Shown: piece after piece, positions 53,049 through 61,071 of the stretch
Position numbering within the stretch: the first letter of the stretch is position 1
How the letters are laid out: the number at the start of each line of letters is the position of its first letter
NCBI RefSeq assembly: GCF_015351235.1
Contig: NZ_JADKSJ010000001.1
Location: 496,001-560,000, forward strand
Length of the DNA: 64,000 bases
Reading direction: 5' to 3'
From: Plantibacter sp. VKM Ac-2880
GTDB taxonomy: Bacteria; Actinomycetota; Actinomycetes; Actinomycetales; Microbacteriaceae
The notes under the pieces: generated by a model
The model's input: the letters and a program-made list of their open reading frames with translations, nothing else
What the model was told of the DNA's origin: nothing
Databases searched by the model: none
Program-made: the position numbers and the translations under genes

Positions 53049-54317
53049 ATGACCAAGAGCCCCACCGCGATCCGCGCGAGCGACGAATACGCCGCGCGCC
53101 TCGCCGAGTTCTCGGATGAGTACGCGGAGATCAGTCGACTGCGCGCCGTGCTCGACGCGCGTGAAGCGCGGTTGCTCGCCCGCTCGGCCGCGTATGCGGA
53201 TGCGCTCGCGGACGCCGTCGTCCCGGCGATCTATCCACCAGCCGAGCGGCGCGCGCTGTCGCGCCGCTCGACGTGCGCGATGCTCGCGATGGCGACGCGT
53301 TCTTCGGAGCGGACGGTCCTGCAGGCGACGGACGACGCCGAGCGCCTGGTGAGCGAGGCGCCCGCGGTGTTGGCGGCGCTCGAGGCGGGCCGCATCTCCG
53401 GCCGTCATGCGCGCACGATCACCGACCAACTCCGCGAGGTCCCCACCGCTGGTCGCGCTTCGTTCCTCGCCGAGGTGCTTCCGATGGCTGAGCGATTGAC
53501 CGCGACGCGACTCAAGAAGCGCGCGAAGGACCTCCGCGAGCGGTTGCACCCGGAGTCCATCACGGCGCGCGCGATCCGTTCCGAGGCGGACCGACGCGTC
53601 GAATTCGAGCCGGCCTCGGACGGTATGGCTTGGGTGCACCTCTTCACGACGGCGCCGATCGCGCAGGGTATCGTCGAGCGCGTCGAGACCGCAGCGTCGG
53701 AAGCGCGTCGCGCTGGCGATCAGCGCACCTGCGCTCAGCTCCAGGCCGATGCCCTCGCCGCCCTGGCCCTGACCGGCGTCACGCCCGAGGATGTCGCTTC
53801 GAACCCCGTGCTCCCGCACCCGATCGAGGTGCAGGAGCACATCAGGCCCACCGTGCAGATCACGGTCCCGGCGCTCAGCATGGCCGGGGTGAGTGACGCT
53901 CCGGCGACGCTCGACGGCTATGGGCCGATCGACCCCGAGACCGCGGCTCGCATCGCGGTCAACGCGCCCAGCCTGACCCGGATCCTCGTCCAGCCCGAAA
54001 CCGGAGCGGTCCTCTCCGTTGGCCGCGGCCAGTATCGCGTTCCAGCCGACCTGCAGCGGGCGGTGCGTCTCCGAGACGGCACCTGTCGCGCACCAGGGTG
54101 CGGGCGGAGGGCCAGGGCCTGCGACCTGGACCATTCGGTCGCCTGGCAGGACGGCGGGACAACGGATGTCGGGAATCTTGCCTGTTTATGTCGACATCAC
54201 CACCGAATGAAGCACCTGCCGGGCTGGAAGCTCAAACACGGCCCGGGCGGGGTCCTCGACTGGACGACACCCGACGGCAAACACCGCCGCACAGCGCCGG
54301 ACCCCGCGCCGTTCTGA
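53049..54317 (+). CDS. DUF222/HNH endonuclease (13E12-type)
   Basis: A 422-aa protein. The N-terminal DUF222 helical domain spans about residues 5-250 (AILAMATRSSERTVLQATDDAERL region, AGRISGRHARTI); the HNH domain is at about 345-400 with CRAPGCGRRARACDLDHSVAWQDGG, N in DVGNLACLCRHHHRMKH, giving intact His/Asn/His. This is the 13E12 REP-family type of actinobacteria. ATG at 53049 (MTKSPTAIRA) chosen because the frame upstream is a run of repeat peptides. Activity presumed DNA-nicking or cutting; targets unknown. Flanked on both sides by repeat tracts. Confidence 0.88.
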   Translation: MTKSPTAIRASDEYAARLAEFSDEYAEISRLRAVLDAREARLLARSAAYADALADAVVPAIYPPAERRALSRRSTCAMLAMATRSSERTVLQATDDAERLVSEAPAVLAALEAGRISGRHARTITDQLREVPTAGRASFLAEVLPMAERLTATRLKKRAKDLRERLHPESITARAIRSEADRRVEFEPASDGMAWVHLFTTAPIAQGIVERVETAASEARRAGDQRTCAQLQADALAALALTGVTPEDVASNPVLPHPIEVQEHIRPTVQITVPALSMAGVSDAPATLDGYGPIDPETAARIAVNAPSLTRILVQPETGAVLSVGRGQYRVPADLQRAVRLRDGTCRAPGCGRRARACDLDHSVAWQDGGTTDVGNLACLCRHHHRMKHLPGWKLKHGPGGVLDWTTPDGKHRRTAPDPAPF

Positions 54318-54350
54318 GTACTTCCGTTCCCTGAGCTGCGCCGCACTGCG

Positions 54351-54545
54351 CCTGTCGAAGTGTCGAATGGGTTCTCGTGGGCACTTCGACAGGCTCAGTG
54401 ACCGGCGGGAGGTGTGCTCAGTGACCGGCGGGAGGTGTGCTCAGTGACCGGCGGGAGGTGTGCTCAGTGACCGGCGGGAGGTGTGCTCGGTGATCGGCCG
54501 AGGTGTGGCCGGATCAGCTCGGTCCCTGAGCTTGTCGAAGGGCGC
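54351..54545. repeat. Palindromic interspersed repeat and 23-bp tandem repeats
   Basis: 54351-54393: CCTGTCGAAGTG, 19-nt loop, CACTTCGACAGG, an inverted repeat. 54394-54492: four to five copies of a 23-bp unit (CTCAGTGACCGGCGGGAGGTGTG). 54521-54545: inverted, exact copy of the 25-bp element at 43657. These lie in the 270-bp gap between the endonuclease gene and the convergent serine hydrolase, which contains no gene. Confidence 0.85.
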
Positions 54546-54587
54546 TCAGCCTGCCCCTCGACTCCCCGGCCCGCCGCCGGCGTCAGG

Positions 54588-56072
54588 TCACCAGACGGAC
54601 GAACCGCTACCGTCGACGACCTCGCTGGGGCGCCGCACCTCGGCGAGCCGCGACGTCCGGAGTGGCGTCGTCTCCCACCAAGCGTCGAACGTGCCCGCCG
54701 TCGGATCGACGACGAGATGCATCCGATGCGGGGTCTCGACGAAGATCGCCTCGACCCGCAGCACGCCACCATCGACACCCCACGCGGCACTCGCCACGAC
54801 CGGACCGTGCGTCCGCCACTCGCCGAAACCGGGCACGATCTCCACTCGGTCGTCACCCTCGTGCACGACCAGCAGCACCTGCTCTCCGTCACCGGCCGCC
54901 ACCTCCAGCGCCGTCAACTGCGGGAGCGCTGAACCGGGATCGGCAGTGAACGTCCGCCCGACGAGGTCCCGGAACGAAGCCTCCGATGCCCCGGGCTCCG
55001 CGTCAGGAACACCCTGACCTCCCGCCACCCCGACTGGCGGCAGCGCGAGCCCTGCGAGTCGCTCGAGCAATGCCTGGTCCGCATCCCCGCTCGCGCCCTC
55101 CACCGACTCCGTCTCATCACCACGCCCGAACGCCGGCAACAGGTGCTCCCACGCAGCGTTCAGGACGGCCTGCATGTCGAGGCTCTGACCGGTCACCGCC
55201 AGGACGACGTCGTGCTCCGGCAGTACGACGCAGTACTGGCCGTACGCACCATCGCCTCGGAACCCGTGGCGCGCGATCCAGAACTGGAAACCGTACCCCT
55301 GCGCCCAATCGGACTCCGGGTCGTCACCGTTCGCGATGTGCGACCTCGTCGCCTCGGCCACCCAGGACTCGGGCAACAGCTGCCGACCCTCCCAGACGCC
55401 GCCCTGCAGGTAGAGCTGCCCGAGCGACGCGATCGCCTCCGTCCGCGCGTGCAGGCCGCTGTACCCGAGCTCGAAGCCCTGGTCGTCCCGCTGCCAGTCG
55501 AAGTCGCCGATGCCGAGCGGGTCGAGCAGGCGCGGACGCAGGTAGTCGGTGAGCGTCCCGCCCGTGATGCGCTGGATGATCGCCGCGGCCGTGTAGGTGC
55601 ACGGTTGGTTGTACGCGAAGACGGTGCCAGGGTCCTCGTCCGGCGGCAGGAGCAGGAACCCGCGGACGAGGTTCGTCGGGTCGATCGCCGCCGCCCGCAT
55701 GATCGTCTCCTCCCGGTGACCACTCGCCATCGCGAGCACGTGCCGCACGAGCATGGCGCGGCTCCGGGGGTCGGTCACCTCGGCGTCGAGTTCCGGGAAG
55801 TGGCTGATGACGGTGTCGTCGAGGCTGAGGAGTCCCTCCTCGACGGCGAAGCCGACGGCGGTGGAGGTGAAGCTCTTGCTCAAGGAGTACAGGAGGTGCA
55901 CGCGCTCCGCGGAGTACGGCGCCCACCACCCCTCAGCGACGACCTGGCCCGACCGCAGCAGCATGAGGCTGTGGGGTTCGACGTTCGGCAGATGCTCGAG
56001 GGCGTCGATGAAGGCTTCGATCCCGGAGGCGTCGACGTGCTGGGCTGACGGAGTGCTTCGCTGCAGGCTCAT
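54588..56072 (-). CDS. Serine hydrolase (class C beta-lactamase/DD-peptidase-like)
   Basis: A 494-aa beta-lactamase-fold protein. SLSK (63-66) provides Ser63 and Lys66; YNQP is the second-motif Tyr-x-Asn; GDGAYGQYCVVLPEHD is near the third motif. The C-terminal 120 residues form an extra beta domain, common in LMBD/EstB-like serine hydrolases. No signal peptide is evident, so it may be a cytosolic esterase rather than an exported penicillin-binding protein. Start ATG at 56072. Confidence 0.88.
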   Translation of the reverse strand: MSLQRSTPSAQHVDASGIEAFIDALEHLPNVEPHSLMLLRSGQVVAEGWWAPYSAERVHLLYSLSKSFTSTAVGFAVEEGLLSLDDTVISHFPELDAEVTDPRSRAMLVRHVLAMASGHREETIMRAAAIDPTNLVRGFLLLPPDEDPGTVFAYNQPCTYTAAAIIQRITGGTLTDYLRPRLLDPLGIGDFDWQRDDQGFELGYSGLHARTEAIASLGQLYLQGGVWEGRQLLPESWVAEATRSHIANGDDPESDWAQGYGFQFWIARHGFRGDGAYGQYCVVLPEHDVVLAVTGQSLDMQAVLNAAWEHLLPAFGRGDETESVEGASGDADQALLERLAGLALPPVGVAGGQGVPDAEPGASEASFRDLVGRTFTADPGSALPQLTALEVAAGDGEQVLLVVHEGDDRVEIVPGFGEWRTHGPVVASAAWGVDGGVLRVEAIFVETPHRMHLVVDPTAGTFDAWWETTPLRTSRLAEVRRPSEVVDGSGSSVW

Positions 56073-56118
56073 CCCTCCATGCTGCCACTTGCCGCCACCT
56101 GTCGCGCAGCTTCCGCGC

Positions 56119-56403
56119 TCAGTCCTCGACGGCGTCGAGCCGATCCTGGAGTCCTCGATTGGCGTCCTCGAGATCGAGCACCCGGGCGATCCCCGCGATG
56201 TTGACGCCGTCGTCACGCAGGTCCGTCACGCGTTTGAGTCGTTCGAGGTCGTCCTCGCTGTACCGCCGGGTGCCACCCTCCGTCCGCGACGGCGTAAGCA
56301 GTCCCTTGCTCTCGAACAGCCGCAGGGTCGCCTCGGGCACACCTGCGAGTTGGGCCGCGACGGCGATGCCGTAGACGGGTGTCGTCGAGTCACGCTCAGC
56401 CAT
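56119..56403 (-). CDS. MerR-family regulator (HspR-like)
   Basis: A 94-aa truncated MerR-type protein: HTH VYGIAVAAQLAGVPEATLRLFESKGLLTPSRTEGGTRRYSEDDLERL, followed by a short dimerisation helix and no large effector domain. This length and its position divergent to an Hsp20 gene fit HspR-like heat-shock repressors. AGGAG precedes the ATG at 56403. A palindrome sits in the intergenic gap. Confidence 0.88.
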   Translation of the reverse strand: MAERDSTTPVYGIAVAAQLAGVPEATLRLFESKGLLTPSRTEGGTRRYSEDDLERLKRVTDLRDDGVNIAGIARVLDLEDANRGLQDRLDAVED

Positions 56404-56448
56404 GCTTGAAATCTCCTGAAAACGAGTTGCCACGGAATCTGCGTTCGA

Positions 56449-56465
56449 TGTATAAAAAATCTACA
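56449..56465. promoter_or_regulatory. Likely operator between merR and hsp20
   Basis: TGTATAAAAAATCTACA is a 17-bp near-perfect inverted repeat (TGTATA/TCTACA, 5 of 6 bases). It is the most AT-rich spot in the divergent gap and is positioned to act as a -10/operator for both genes. It is not the CTTGAGT-N7-ACTCAAG HAIR site of classical HspR. Confidence 0.6.
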
Positions 56466-56562
56466 CCACGAAGTGCAGATCCAAAGCCCCGGATCTCCAC
56501 CTCCTGGACAGCGACAACCGATGAGCCCGACCGTCATCGGGCGACAGGGAAGGAGAACACTC

Positions 56563-56985
56563 ATGGCAATGACCCTCGATCCGATCAGTCAGCTGGACCG
56601 CTTCGCAGCCTCCGTGCTGGACTCCGTTCGCGCACCCCGGCCCATGCCGGTGGACCTCTACCGTGACGGCGACCGCTACGTGATGGTGGCCGACCTGCCC
56701 GGCATCGACCCCGGTTCCATCGACGTCGACGTCGACGGCGGCCAGCTCACCATCCGCGCCCAGCGCACGGCCGACAGCCGCGAGGGCGTGCGCTGGCTCG
56801 CCCGTGAGCGAGGCGGCGGACACTTCCTCCGGCAGTTCACGCTCGGCGACGGCCTCGACCTCGACGGCATCACGGCGTCGTACGACAGCGGCGTGCTCTC
56901 CGTGATCATCCCGGTGAGCGAGCGGGCGAAGCCCCGGAAGATCACCGTCGACTCGGTCGACCACCCGGAGGCGATCAACGCCTGA
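56563..56985 (+). CDS. Hsp20/alpha-crystallin small heat-shock protein
   Basis: A 140-aa small heat-shock protein. The alpha-crystallin domain spans about 25-130: MPVDLYRDGDRYVMVADLPGIDPGSIDVDVDG, and the A-x-x-x-G-x-L motif is DSGVLSVIIPV. AAGGAGAA lies before ATG 56563. It holds unfolded proteins for refolding. Divergent from the MerR gene. A strong terminator follows. Confidence 0.94.
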   Translation: MAMTLDPISQLDRFAASVLDSVRAPRPMPVDLYRDGDRYVMVADLPGIDPGSIDVDVDGGQLTIRAQRTADSREGVRWLARERGGGHFLRQFTLGDGLDLDGITASYDSGVLSVIIPVSERAKPRKITVDSVDHPEAINA

Positions 56986-57018
56986 GCAGCGACCGGCACT
57001 CGTCCGAACGAACGGCCA

Positions 57019-57054
57019 GAACGCCCCACCCACAGCTCCTTGGGTGGGGCGTTC
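57019..57054 (+). terminator. Terminator after hsp20
   Basis: GAACGCCCCACCCA, an 8-nt loop, then its exact complement TGGGTGGGGCGTTC: a 14-bp perfect stem starting 33 bp after the hsp20 stop. Confidence 0.85.
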
Positions 57055-57090
57055 GTCTGCCCAGGACCCGACGCTCGCCATACTGGTGGC

Positions 57091-57420
57091 ATGTCCCGTG
57101 CCCAGCGCATCGTCGTGGCCTCCGTCCTGCTCGTGATCGCCGCGTTCGGTCTGCTGGTCGTGGCGACCCAGATCACCACGACGTACTACCTGCCCCCGGC
57201 GGATGACGACAGCTTCGCCATCGAGCGCGTCGTCGCGTTCGAGCCGGGCGTGGTCGGCACCGTCATCGGCGCGGTGGCGGTCCTGGCACTGCTGACGCAT
57301 CTGGTCGTCGTGATCCGGCGGGCGGCACCTCGGATCCAGTGGGTCGTCGCCGTCGTCCTCGTCGTCGCCACGGTGGTCGCCGCCGTCGTCGTGTCCTTCG
57401 CGGACCGCCCCACGGGCTAG
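57091..57420 (+). CDS. Small three-helix membrane protein
   Basis: A 109-aa protein with three hydrophobic segments (about 7-28, 49-69 and 78-99) and no recognisable family motif. I start it at the ATG at 57091, just after the hsp20 terminator. A possible extracellular loop contains TTTYYLPPADDD. Function unknown. Confidence 0.65.
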   Translation: MSRAQRIVVASVLLVIAAFGLLVVATQITTTYYLPPADDDSFAIERVVAFEPGVVGTVIGAVAVLALLTHLVVVIRRAAPRIQWVVAVVLVVATVVAAVVVSFADRPTG

Positions 57421-57446
57421 CGAGCGTCGGCTCTCTCGCGCCGCCC

Positions 57447-58475
57447 TCAGCGGAGCAGCTCGGCCAGCAGGGCCCGTGTGGTCTCCTCGTCCGCTCCGGG
57501 CGCCCGGAGATTGACCCAGTCGTCACCGCGCTGCGCCGTCTCAGACGCATCCTCGTCGCCCGCCGACCCAGCGTCGTCGATCCCAGCCCCGTCGATCGGA
57601 GCGTCGTCACGGAACAGCCATGCGCCCCCGGGCAACACGGTGAAGCGGAGCAGTTCGCGCGAGTCCGCGGAGAGCAGCCGGCAATCGAGGCCGCCGACGC
57701 GTGTGAGAGCGTCCTGAACGAGGTGGTAGCTCGGGGTGGCGGTGCTGACATAGCTCGCTCCCGCCGCACCCGTGCCGAGGATCGTCTGCACCGATGCCTC
57801 GGGCAGCGTGGCCGTGCAGGACCGCGAACCGGTGCCGGGAGCCGAGCCGCTGCCGGACGCCACCGGATGCGGGGTGGGTGCCGGAGCGGCGGCGAGCGCG
57901 GCCCGCGCGACGTCCTCCGTGCGCTGCCCGTCCGGGTCGTCGAGGCCGACGGAATCCACCTCGATGAACCGTTCGCCGTCGAGCGCATGAATGGAGCAAC
58001 CGTCGTCCGAGCACCTCGTCCCGTTGATCTCGCCGACGGTGTCGGTCCAGTCGGTGTGTTCGTACCAGTGGTTGAACGCTGCCCAGTGGTCGACGCCCTC
58101 GCCGACGAGGCGGATCGTCAGGCTGGCGCCGGTCGTGTCGTCCGCCCACGCGCAGACGGTGCCGCCGTCCTGGAGGACGGGAGCTTCCGCGATGGACGGC
58201 GCCACCGTGGCGGCACCGTCGCCGAGGAGCCCGGCGACGACGTCGGGCCTGGCGAGTTGCTCGCACGCGAGTCCGGGGAAGTCGGCGACCGGCAGGTCCG
58301 GGAGGTCGCGCGACGAGGACGTCGGGGGAGTCGACCCTGCCGTCGGGCCCCCGGATGCCGGATGTGGCGACGGACCGACGCACGCGGTGAGGGCCGCGAT
58401 GGTGACGATGGCGACCAGTGCCGCCCGTCCCACGCGTCCGACCGTCCTGGGCCTCCCGGTCCGCTCGTCGCTCAT
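57447..58475 (-). CDS. Putative secreted lipoprotein
   Basis: A 342-aa lipoprotein. Signal peptide ends in lipobox LTAC (Cys32), then a Pro/Ser/Thr linker and two probably similar domains, each with cysteines (LACEQL, VCAWADD; RCSDDGCSIH, SCTATLP, DCRLLS). Positions suggest disulfide-stabilised extracellular domains. Overlaps the SseB gene by 4 bp, so co-transcribed. Function unknown. Confidence 0.85.
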   Translation of the reverse strand: MSDERTGRPRTVGRVGRAALVAIVTIAALTACVGPSPHPASGGPTAGSTPPTSSSRDLPDLPVADFPGLACEQLARPDVVAGLLGDGAATVAPSIAEAPVLQDGGTVCAWADDTTGASLTIRLVGEGVDHWAAFNHWYEHTDWTDTVGEINGTRCSDDGCSIHALDGERFIEVDSVGLDDPDGQRTEDVARAALAAAPAPTPHPVASGSGSAPGTGSRSCTATLPEASVQTILGTGAAGASYVSTATPSYHLVQDALTRVGGLDCRLLSADSRELLRFTVLPGGAWLFRDDAPIDGAGIDDAGSAGDEDASETAQRGDDWVNLRAPGADEETTRALLAELLR

Positions 58476-59224
58476 CCTCGCCGGAACAGTCCGCGCTTGC
58501 GGCGGTGGAACGGCGGGACGCCCTGCAGCAGATGCTTGGCACCCGGTGCCGCGTACATCACGTCGATCGGCACGCTGGCCGAGTACGTCGCGAGCGTCCG
58601 GGCGAGGGGACCACTGACGACCTCGCGCGCGTTCGGGGCGCCGACGATGACGAGCAGGTAGCTCTCGTCGAACGACCCGCCCTCCTGCGGCGTGACCTTC
58701 CAGCCCAGGATCGCTTCGTCGACCTCGCGGTGCTCGGCGAGGGTCGCCGTCAGCGCCTCGGTCATCCCCGGTGGCACGCGGGCCGGCTGTCCCACCATGA
58801 CCTCGGTCTCGCGCTCGATCACGCGCGGGGTGAGCACCGCTTCCCCGTCGAGCAGCTGGGCGATCTCGCCCGGGAGGAACTCCTTGCCGTGCGCGGAGTG
58901 CGGGTTGAGGACGAGCCTGCGGCCTCGGGTCATCTGCCAGAGGACGCGGCAGGGAAGGGCGAGAAGGTGCTGTTCGAACGTCGGAACGACCTGGAGGGTC
59001 TCCTGGAAGCGCTCCTTCGAGGTGTAGAACGGCTGCACCGAGCTGCCTTCCGCGTCGAGGAGGTCTGCCAGGGTGGCCATGCCGTCGTCGGTCACGGTGC
59101 CCGCTACGATCACCGTGCTCTCGAGCAGTGCCGTCACGAAGGCCGGCGCCTGGGAGCGGTCGCTCGCCGCGGCGGCGAGGAGGGCTTCGATGTCGGGAGC
59201 GTCTGCGGCGTCGGCTGCTGGCAT
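58472..59224 (-). CDS. sseB: Enhanced serine sensitivity protein SseB
   Basis: A 250-aa SseB-like protein. ALLESTVIVAGTVTDDGMATLADLL and FYTSKERFQETL with RRLVLNPHSAHGKEFLPGEIAQLL match the SseB N-terminal domain, followed by the SseB_C-like part. Named for serine sensitivity in E. coli; molecular function unclear. Co-transcribed with the downstream lipoprotein. Confidence 0.88.
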   Translation of the reverse strand: MPAADAADAPDIEALLAAAASDRSQAPAFVTALLESTVIVAGTVTDDGMATLADLLDAEGSSVQPFYTSKERFQETLQVVPTFEQHLLALPCRVLWQMTRGRRLVLNPHSAHGKEFLPGEIAQLLDGEAVLTPRVIERETEVMVGQPARVPPGMTEALTATLAEHREVDEAILGWKVTPQEGGSFDESYLLVIVGAPNAREVVSGPLARTLATYSASVPIDVMYAAPGAKHLLQGVPPFHRRKRGLFRRG

Positions 59225-59264
59225 GCTTGCAGGCTATCCCGCCCCGGTGACGTGTCGCACGCGC

Positions 59265-59957
59265 TCAGCAGCAGTCGCAGGCGTCCGAGCCCTCTGAGGT
59301 GAGCGAGGAGACCGGTCGCTTGCACGCGTCACCTCGCCACGCTTCAAGCCCCTCCTTGACGGCGAAGACGGCGATCACGAGGGTGGCCACGGCGTCCGCC
59401 CATGCCCAGCCGAGGGTGCTGTTGAGGACGAGACCGATGAGGACCGCGGCCGACAGGTAGGAGCAGATGAGCGTCTGCTTCGAATCGGCGACGGCGGACG
59501 CGGAGCCGAGCTCCCTCCCGGTCCGGCGCTCGAACAGTGAGAACGCGGGCATGATGACGACGCTGATCGCGGCGAGGACGATGCCGACGGTCGAGTGCTC
59601 GGCGGTGGAGAAGCCGGCGAGCGACCGCACCGCGTCGACGGTGACGAAGGCCGCGAGGCCGAAGAACGACACGGCGATCACCCGGAGGGCGAGCCGTTCG
59701 CGACGATGAGGCTCAGGGCTTGAGAACTGCCAGGCGACCGCTGCGGCGGACAGCACCTCGACGATCGAGTCGAGACCGAATCCGATGAGTGCCGTCGACG
59801 ACGCAACGGCCCCGGCGGACAGGGCGACGATCGCCTCGACGACGTTGTAGGCGATCGTCGCGGCCACGATCCACCGGATGCGCCGCTGCAGGGTCGCGCG
59901 TCTGGCGGGGGTCAGCTGGGCGCGGAGGCGTGGGCTCGGCACGCCGACGGCACTCAT
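59265..59957 (-). CDS. Cation diffusion/cation-efflux-like transporter
   Basis: A 230-aa, six-helix protein of the cation-efflux superfamily. Residues STALIGFGLDSIVEVLSA and WAWADAVATLVIAVFAVKEG carry the acidic membrane residues expected for metal transport. The last 15 residues, SEGSDACDCC, form a Cys-rich metal-binding tail. Shorter than usual CDF proteins because the cytosolic C-terminal domain is absent. Overlaps the ArsR gene by 4 bp, so it is the co-transcribed target of that sensor. Likely exports a soft metal such as Cd2+, Pb2+ or Zn2+. Confidence 0.85.
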   Translation of the reverse strand: MSAVGVPSPRLRAQLTPARRATLQRRIRWIVAATIAYNVVEAIVALSAGAVASSTALIGFGLDSIVEVLSAAAVAWQFSSPEPHRRERLALRVIAVSFFGLAAFVTVDAVRSLAGFSTAEHSTVGIVLAAISVVIMPAFSLFERRTGRELGSASAVADSKQTLICSYLSAAVLIGLVLNSTLGWAWADAVATLVIAVFAVKEGLEAWRGDACKRPVSSLTSEGSDACDCC

Positions 59958-60301
59958 GCGCAGGTGCACTGCTCGCCGGAGCAGCAGTCGGGGTCGACGA
60001 CCAACACGAGGCGCAGGAGGTCGTCGAGCGCGGGTGCGAGATGCGGGTCCGCCAGGCGGTACCAGGTGTTCCGTCCCTCGCGGACGCCCTCGACGAGCCC
60101 GCAGCCACGGAGGCAGGCGAGCTGGTTCGACATGACCTGCCGCGAGACGCCCAGCGCGTCGGCGAGATCGGACGGGAACGCCGGGGCTTCTCGGAGCGTG
60201 AGGAGGATGCGGGCCCGCGTCTCGTCGGACAGGGCGTGCCCGAGCCTCGCGAGCGCAGCGGTGTGCGTCAAGGTCGCGGTCGGTGTCATGGTGTCGGTCA
60301 C
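59954..60301 (-). CDS. ArsR/SmtB-family metal sensor (CmtR-like)
   Basis: A 115-aa ArsR protein. HALSDETRARILLTL and VSRQVMSNQLACLRGCGLV carry two cysteines in the recognition-helix region and the C-terminus ends DPDCCSGEQCTCA, matching the Cys arrangement of the Cd2+/Pb2+ sensor CmtR. Metal binding would release DNA and induce the downstream transporter. Two ATGs are possible, at 60301 and 60289; the first is preferred for length. Confidence 0.9.
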   Translation of the reverse strand: MTDTMTPTATLTHTAALARLGHALSDETRARILLTLREAPAFPSDLADALGVSRQVMSNQLACLRGCGLVEGVREGRNTWYRLADPHLAPALDDLLRLVLVVDPDCCSGEQCTCA

Positions 60302-60312
60302 GGAGAAAACAG

Positions 60313-60328
60313 TACACGATTGGCTGTA
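60313..60328. promoter_or_regulatory. ArsR/CmtR operator
   Basis: TACA-N8-TGTA inverted repeat (TACACGATTGGCTGTA) immediately upstream of the sensor gene. It lies in an otherwise high-GC stretch and matches the short, imperfect palindromes used by ArsR/CmtR repressors. Confidence 0.65.
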
Positions 60329-60504
60329 TTGACATCAGCTCCCGACCGCCCGAACTGCCGCGTTAGGCGACCCGAAACGCTGACAATCACGCACCTCGGC
60401 TTGCCGCACACCCGCCGCCCTGGCAACGTTGACGGGTCCTCGAGGCGATCCGCCCGACCACGGTTCCGCGTGCAGGACGCTCCGCAGAGAAAGACCCCCG
60501 CGAC

Positions 60505-61071
60505 ATGACGTTCTGGCCGCTGCTCCTCATCGCGCTCGGCGTCTCAGCCGACGCCTTCGCCGTCGCCCTCACCAAGGGCCTGCACATGCGGCGGTTCGAC
60601 GTGCGGCACGCGCTCGTGATCGCCGGCACCTTCGGCGTCTTCCAAGCCGTCATGCCGCTCATCGGATGGGCGCTCGGCACGCAGTTCGCGCCCTCGATCA
60701 GGGAGATCGACCACTGGGTCGCCTTCGGCCTGCTCGCCCTCGTCGGCGGGAAGATGCTCTGGGAGGCGTTCTCGAGCCACGAGGACACCGAGGTCGACTC
60801 CGACCGCATCGACGTCCGCCGACTGCTCGTCCTGGCGTTGGCGACGAGCATCGACGCGCTCGCCATCGGCATCACGCTCGCGTTCCTGCCCGGTTCCATC
60901 ATCGAGGCCGTCGTCCTCATCGGACTCACGACGTTCGTGCTCGCCTTCCTCGGCGTCTTCATCGGACGCCGGGTGGGGGAGCGCTTCGGGAAGCCCGCCG
61001 AGATCGCCGGCGGCGTCATCCTGATCCTCATCGGCACCAAGATCCTGATCGACCACCTCACCGCCGGGTGA
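60505..61071 (+). CDS. mntP: Manganese efflux pump MntP
   Basis: A 188-aa six-helix protein. ALGVSADAFAVALTKGLHM (residues about 10-28) and LALATSIDALAIGITLAFL are the paired MntP signatures with membrane aspartates. It exports Mn2+. I see no yybP-ykoY-like leader in the 170 bp upstream. Converges with the MFS gene, overlapping its 3' end by 14 bp. Confidence 0.93.
   Translation: MTFWPLLLIALGVSADAFAVALTKGLHMRRFDVRHALVIAGTFGVFQAVMPLIGWALGTQFAPSIREIDHWVAFGLLALVGGKMLWEAFSSHEDTEVDSDRIDVRRLLVLALATSIDALAIGITLAFLPGSIIEAVVLIGLTTFVLAFLGVFIGRRVGERFGKPAEIAGGVILILIGTKILIDHLTAG

Noticed and set aside
52518-54317. A 599-aa reading frame joining the array and the DUF222-HNH gene
   Set aside because: The first 177 codons are repeat DNA; the conserved domain begins after the ATG at 53049.
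52309-54492. CRISPR array
   Set aside because: The unit is 126 bp (or 23 bp) without unique spacers, and no cas gene is in the window.
60336-60504. A yybP-ykoY manganese riboswitch before mntP
   Set aside because: I could not see the conserved internal loop sequences or a terminator switch.
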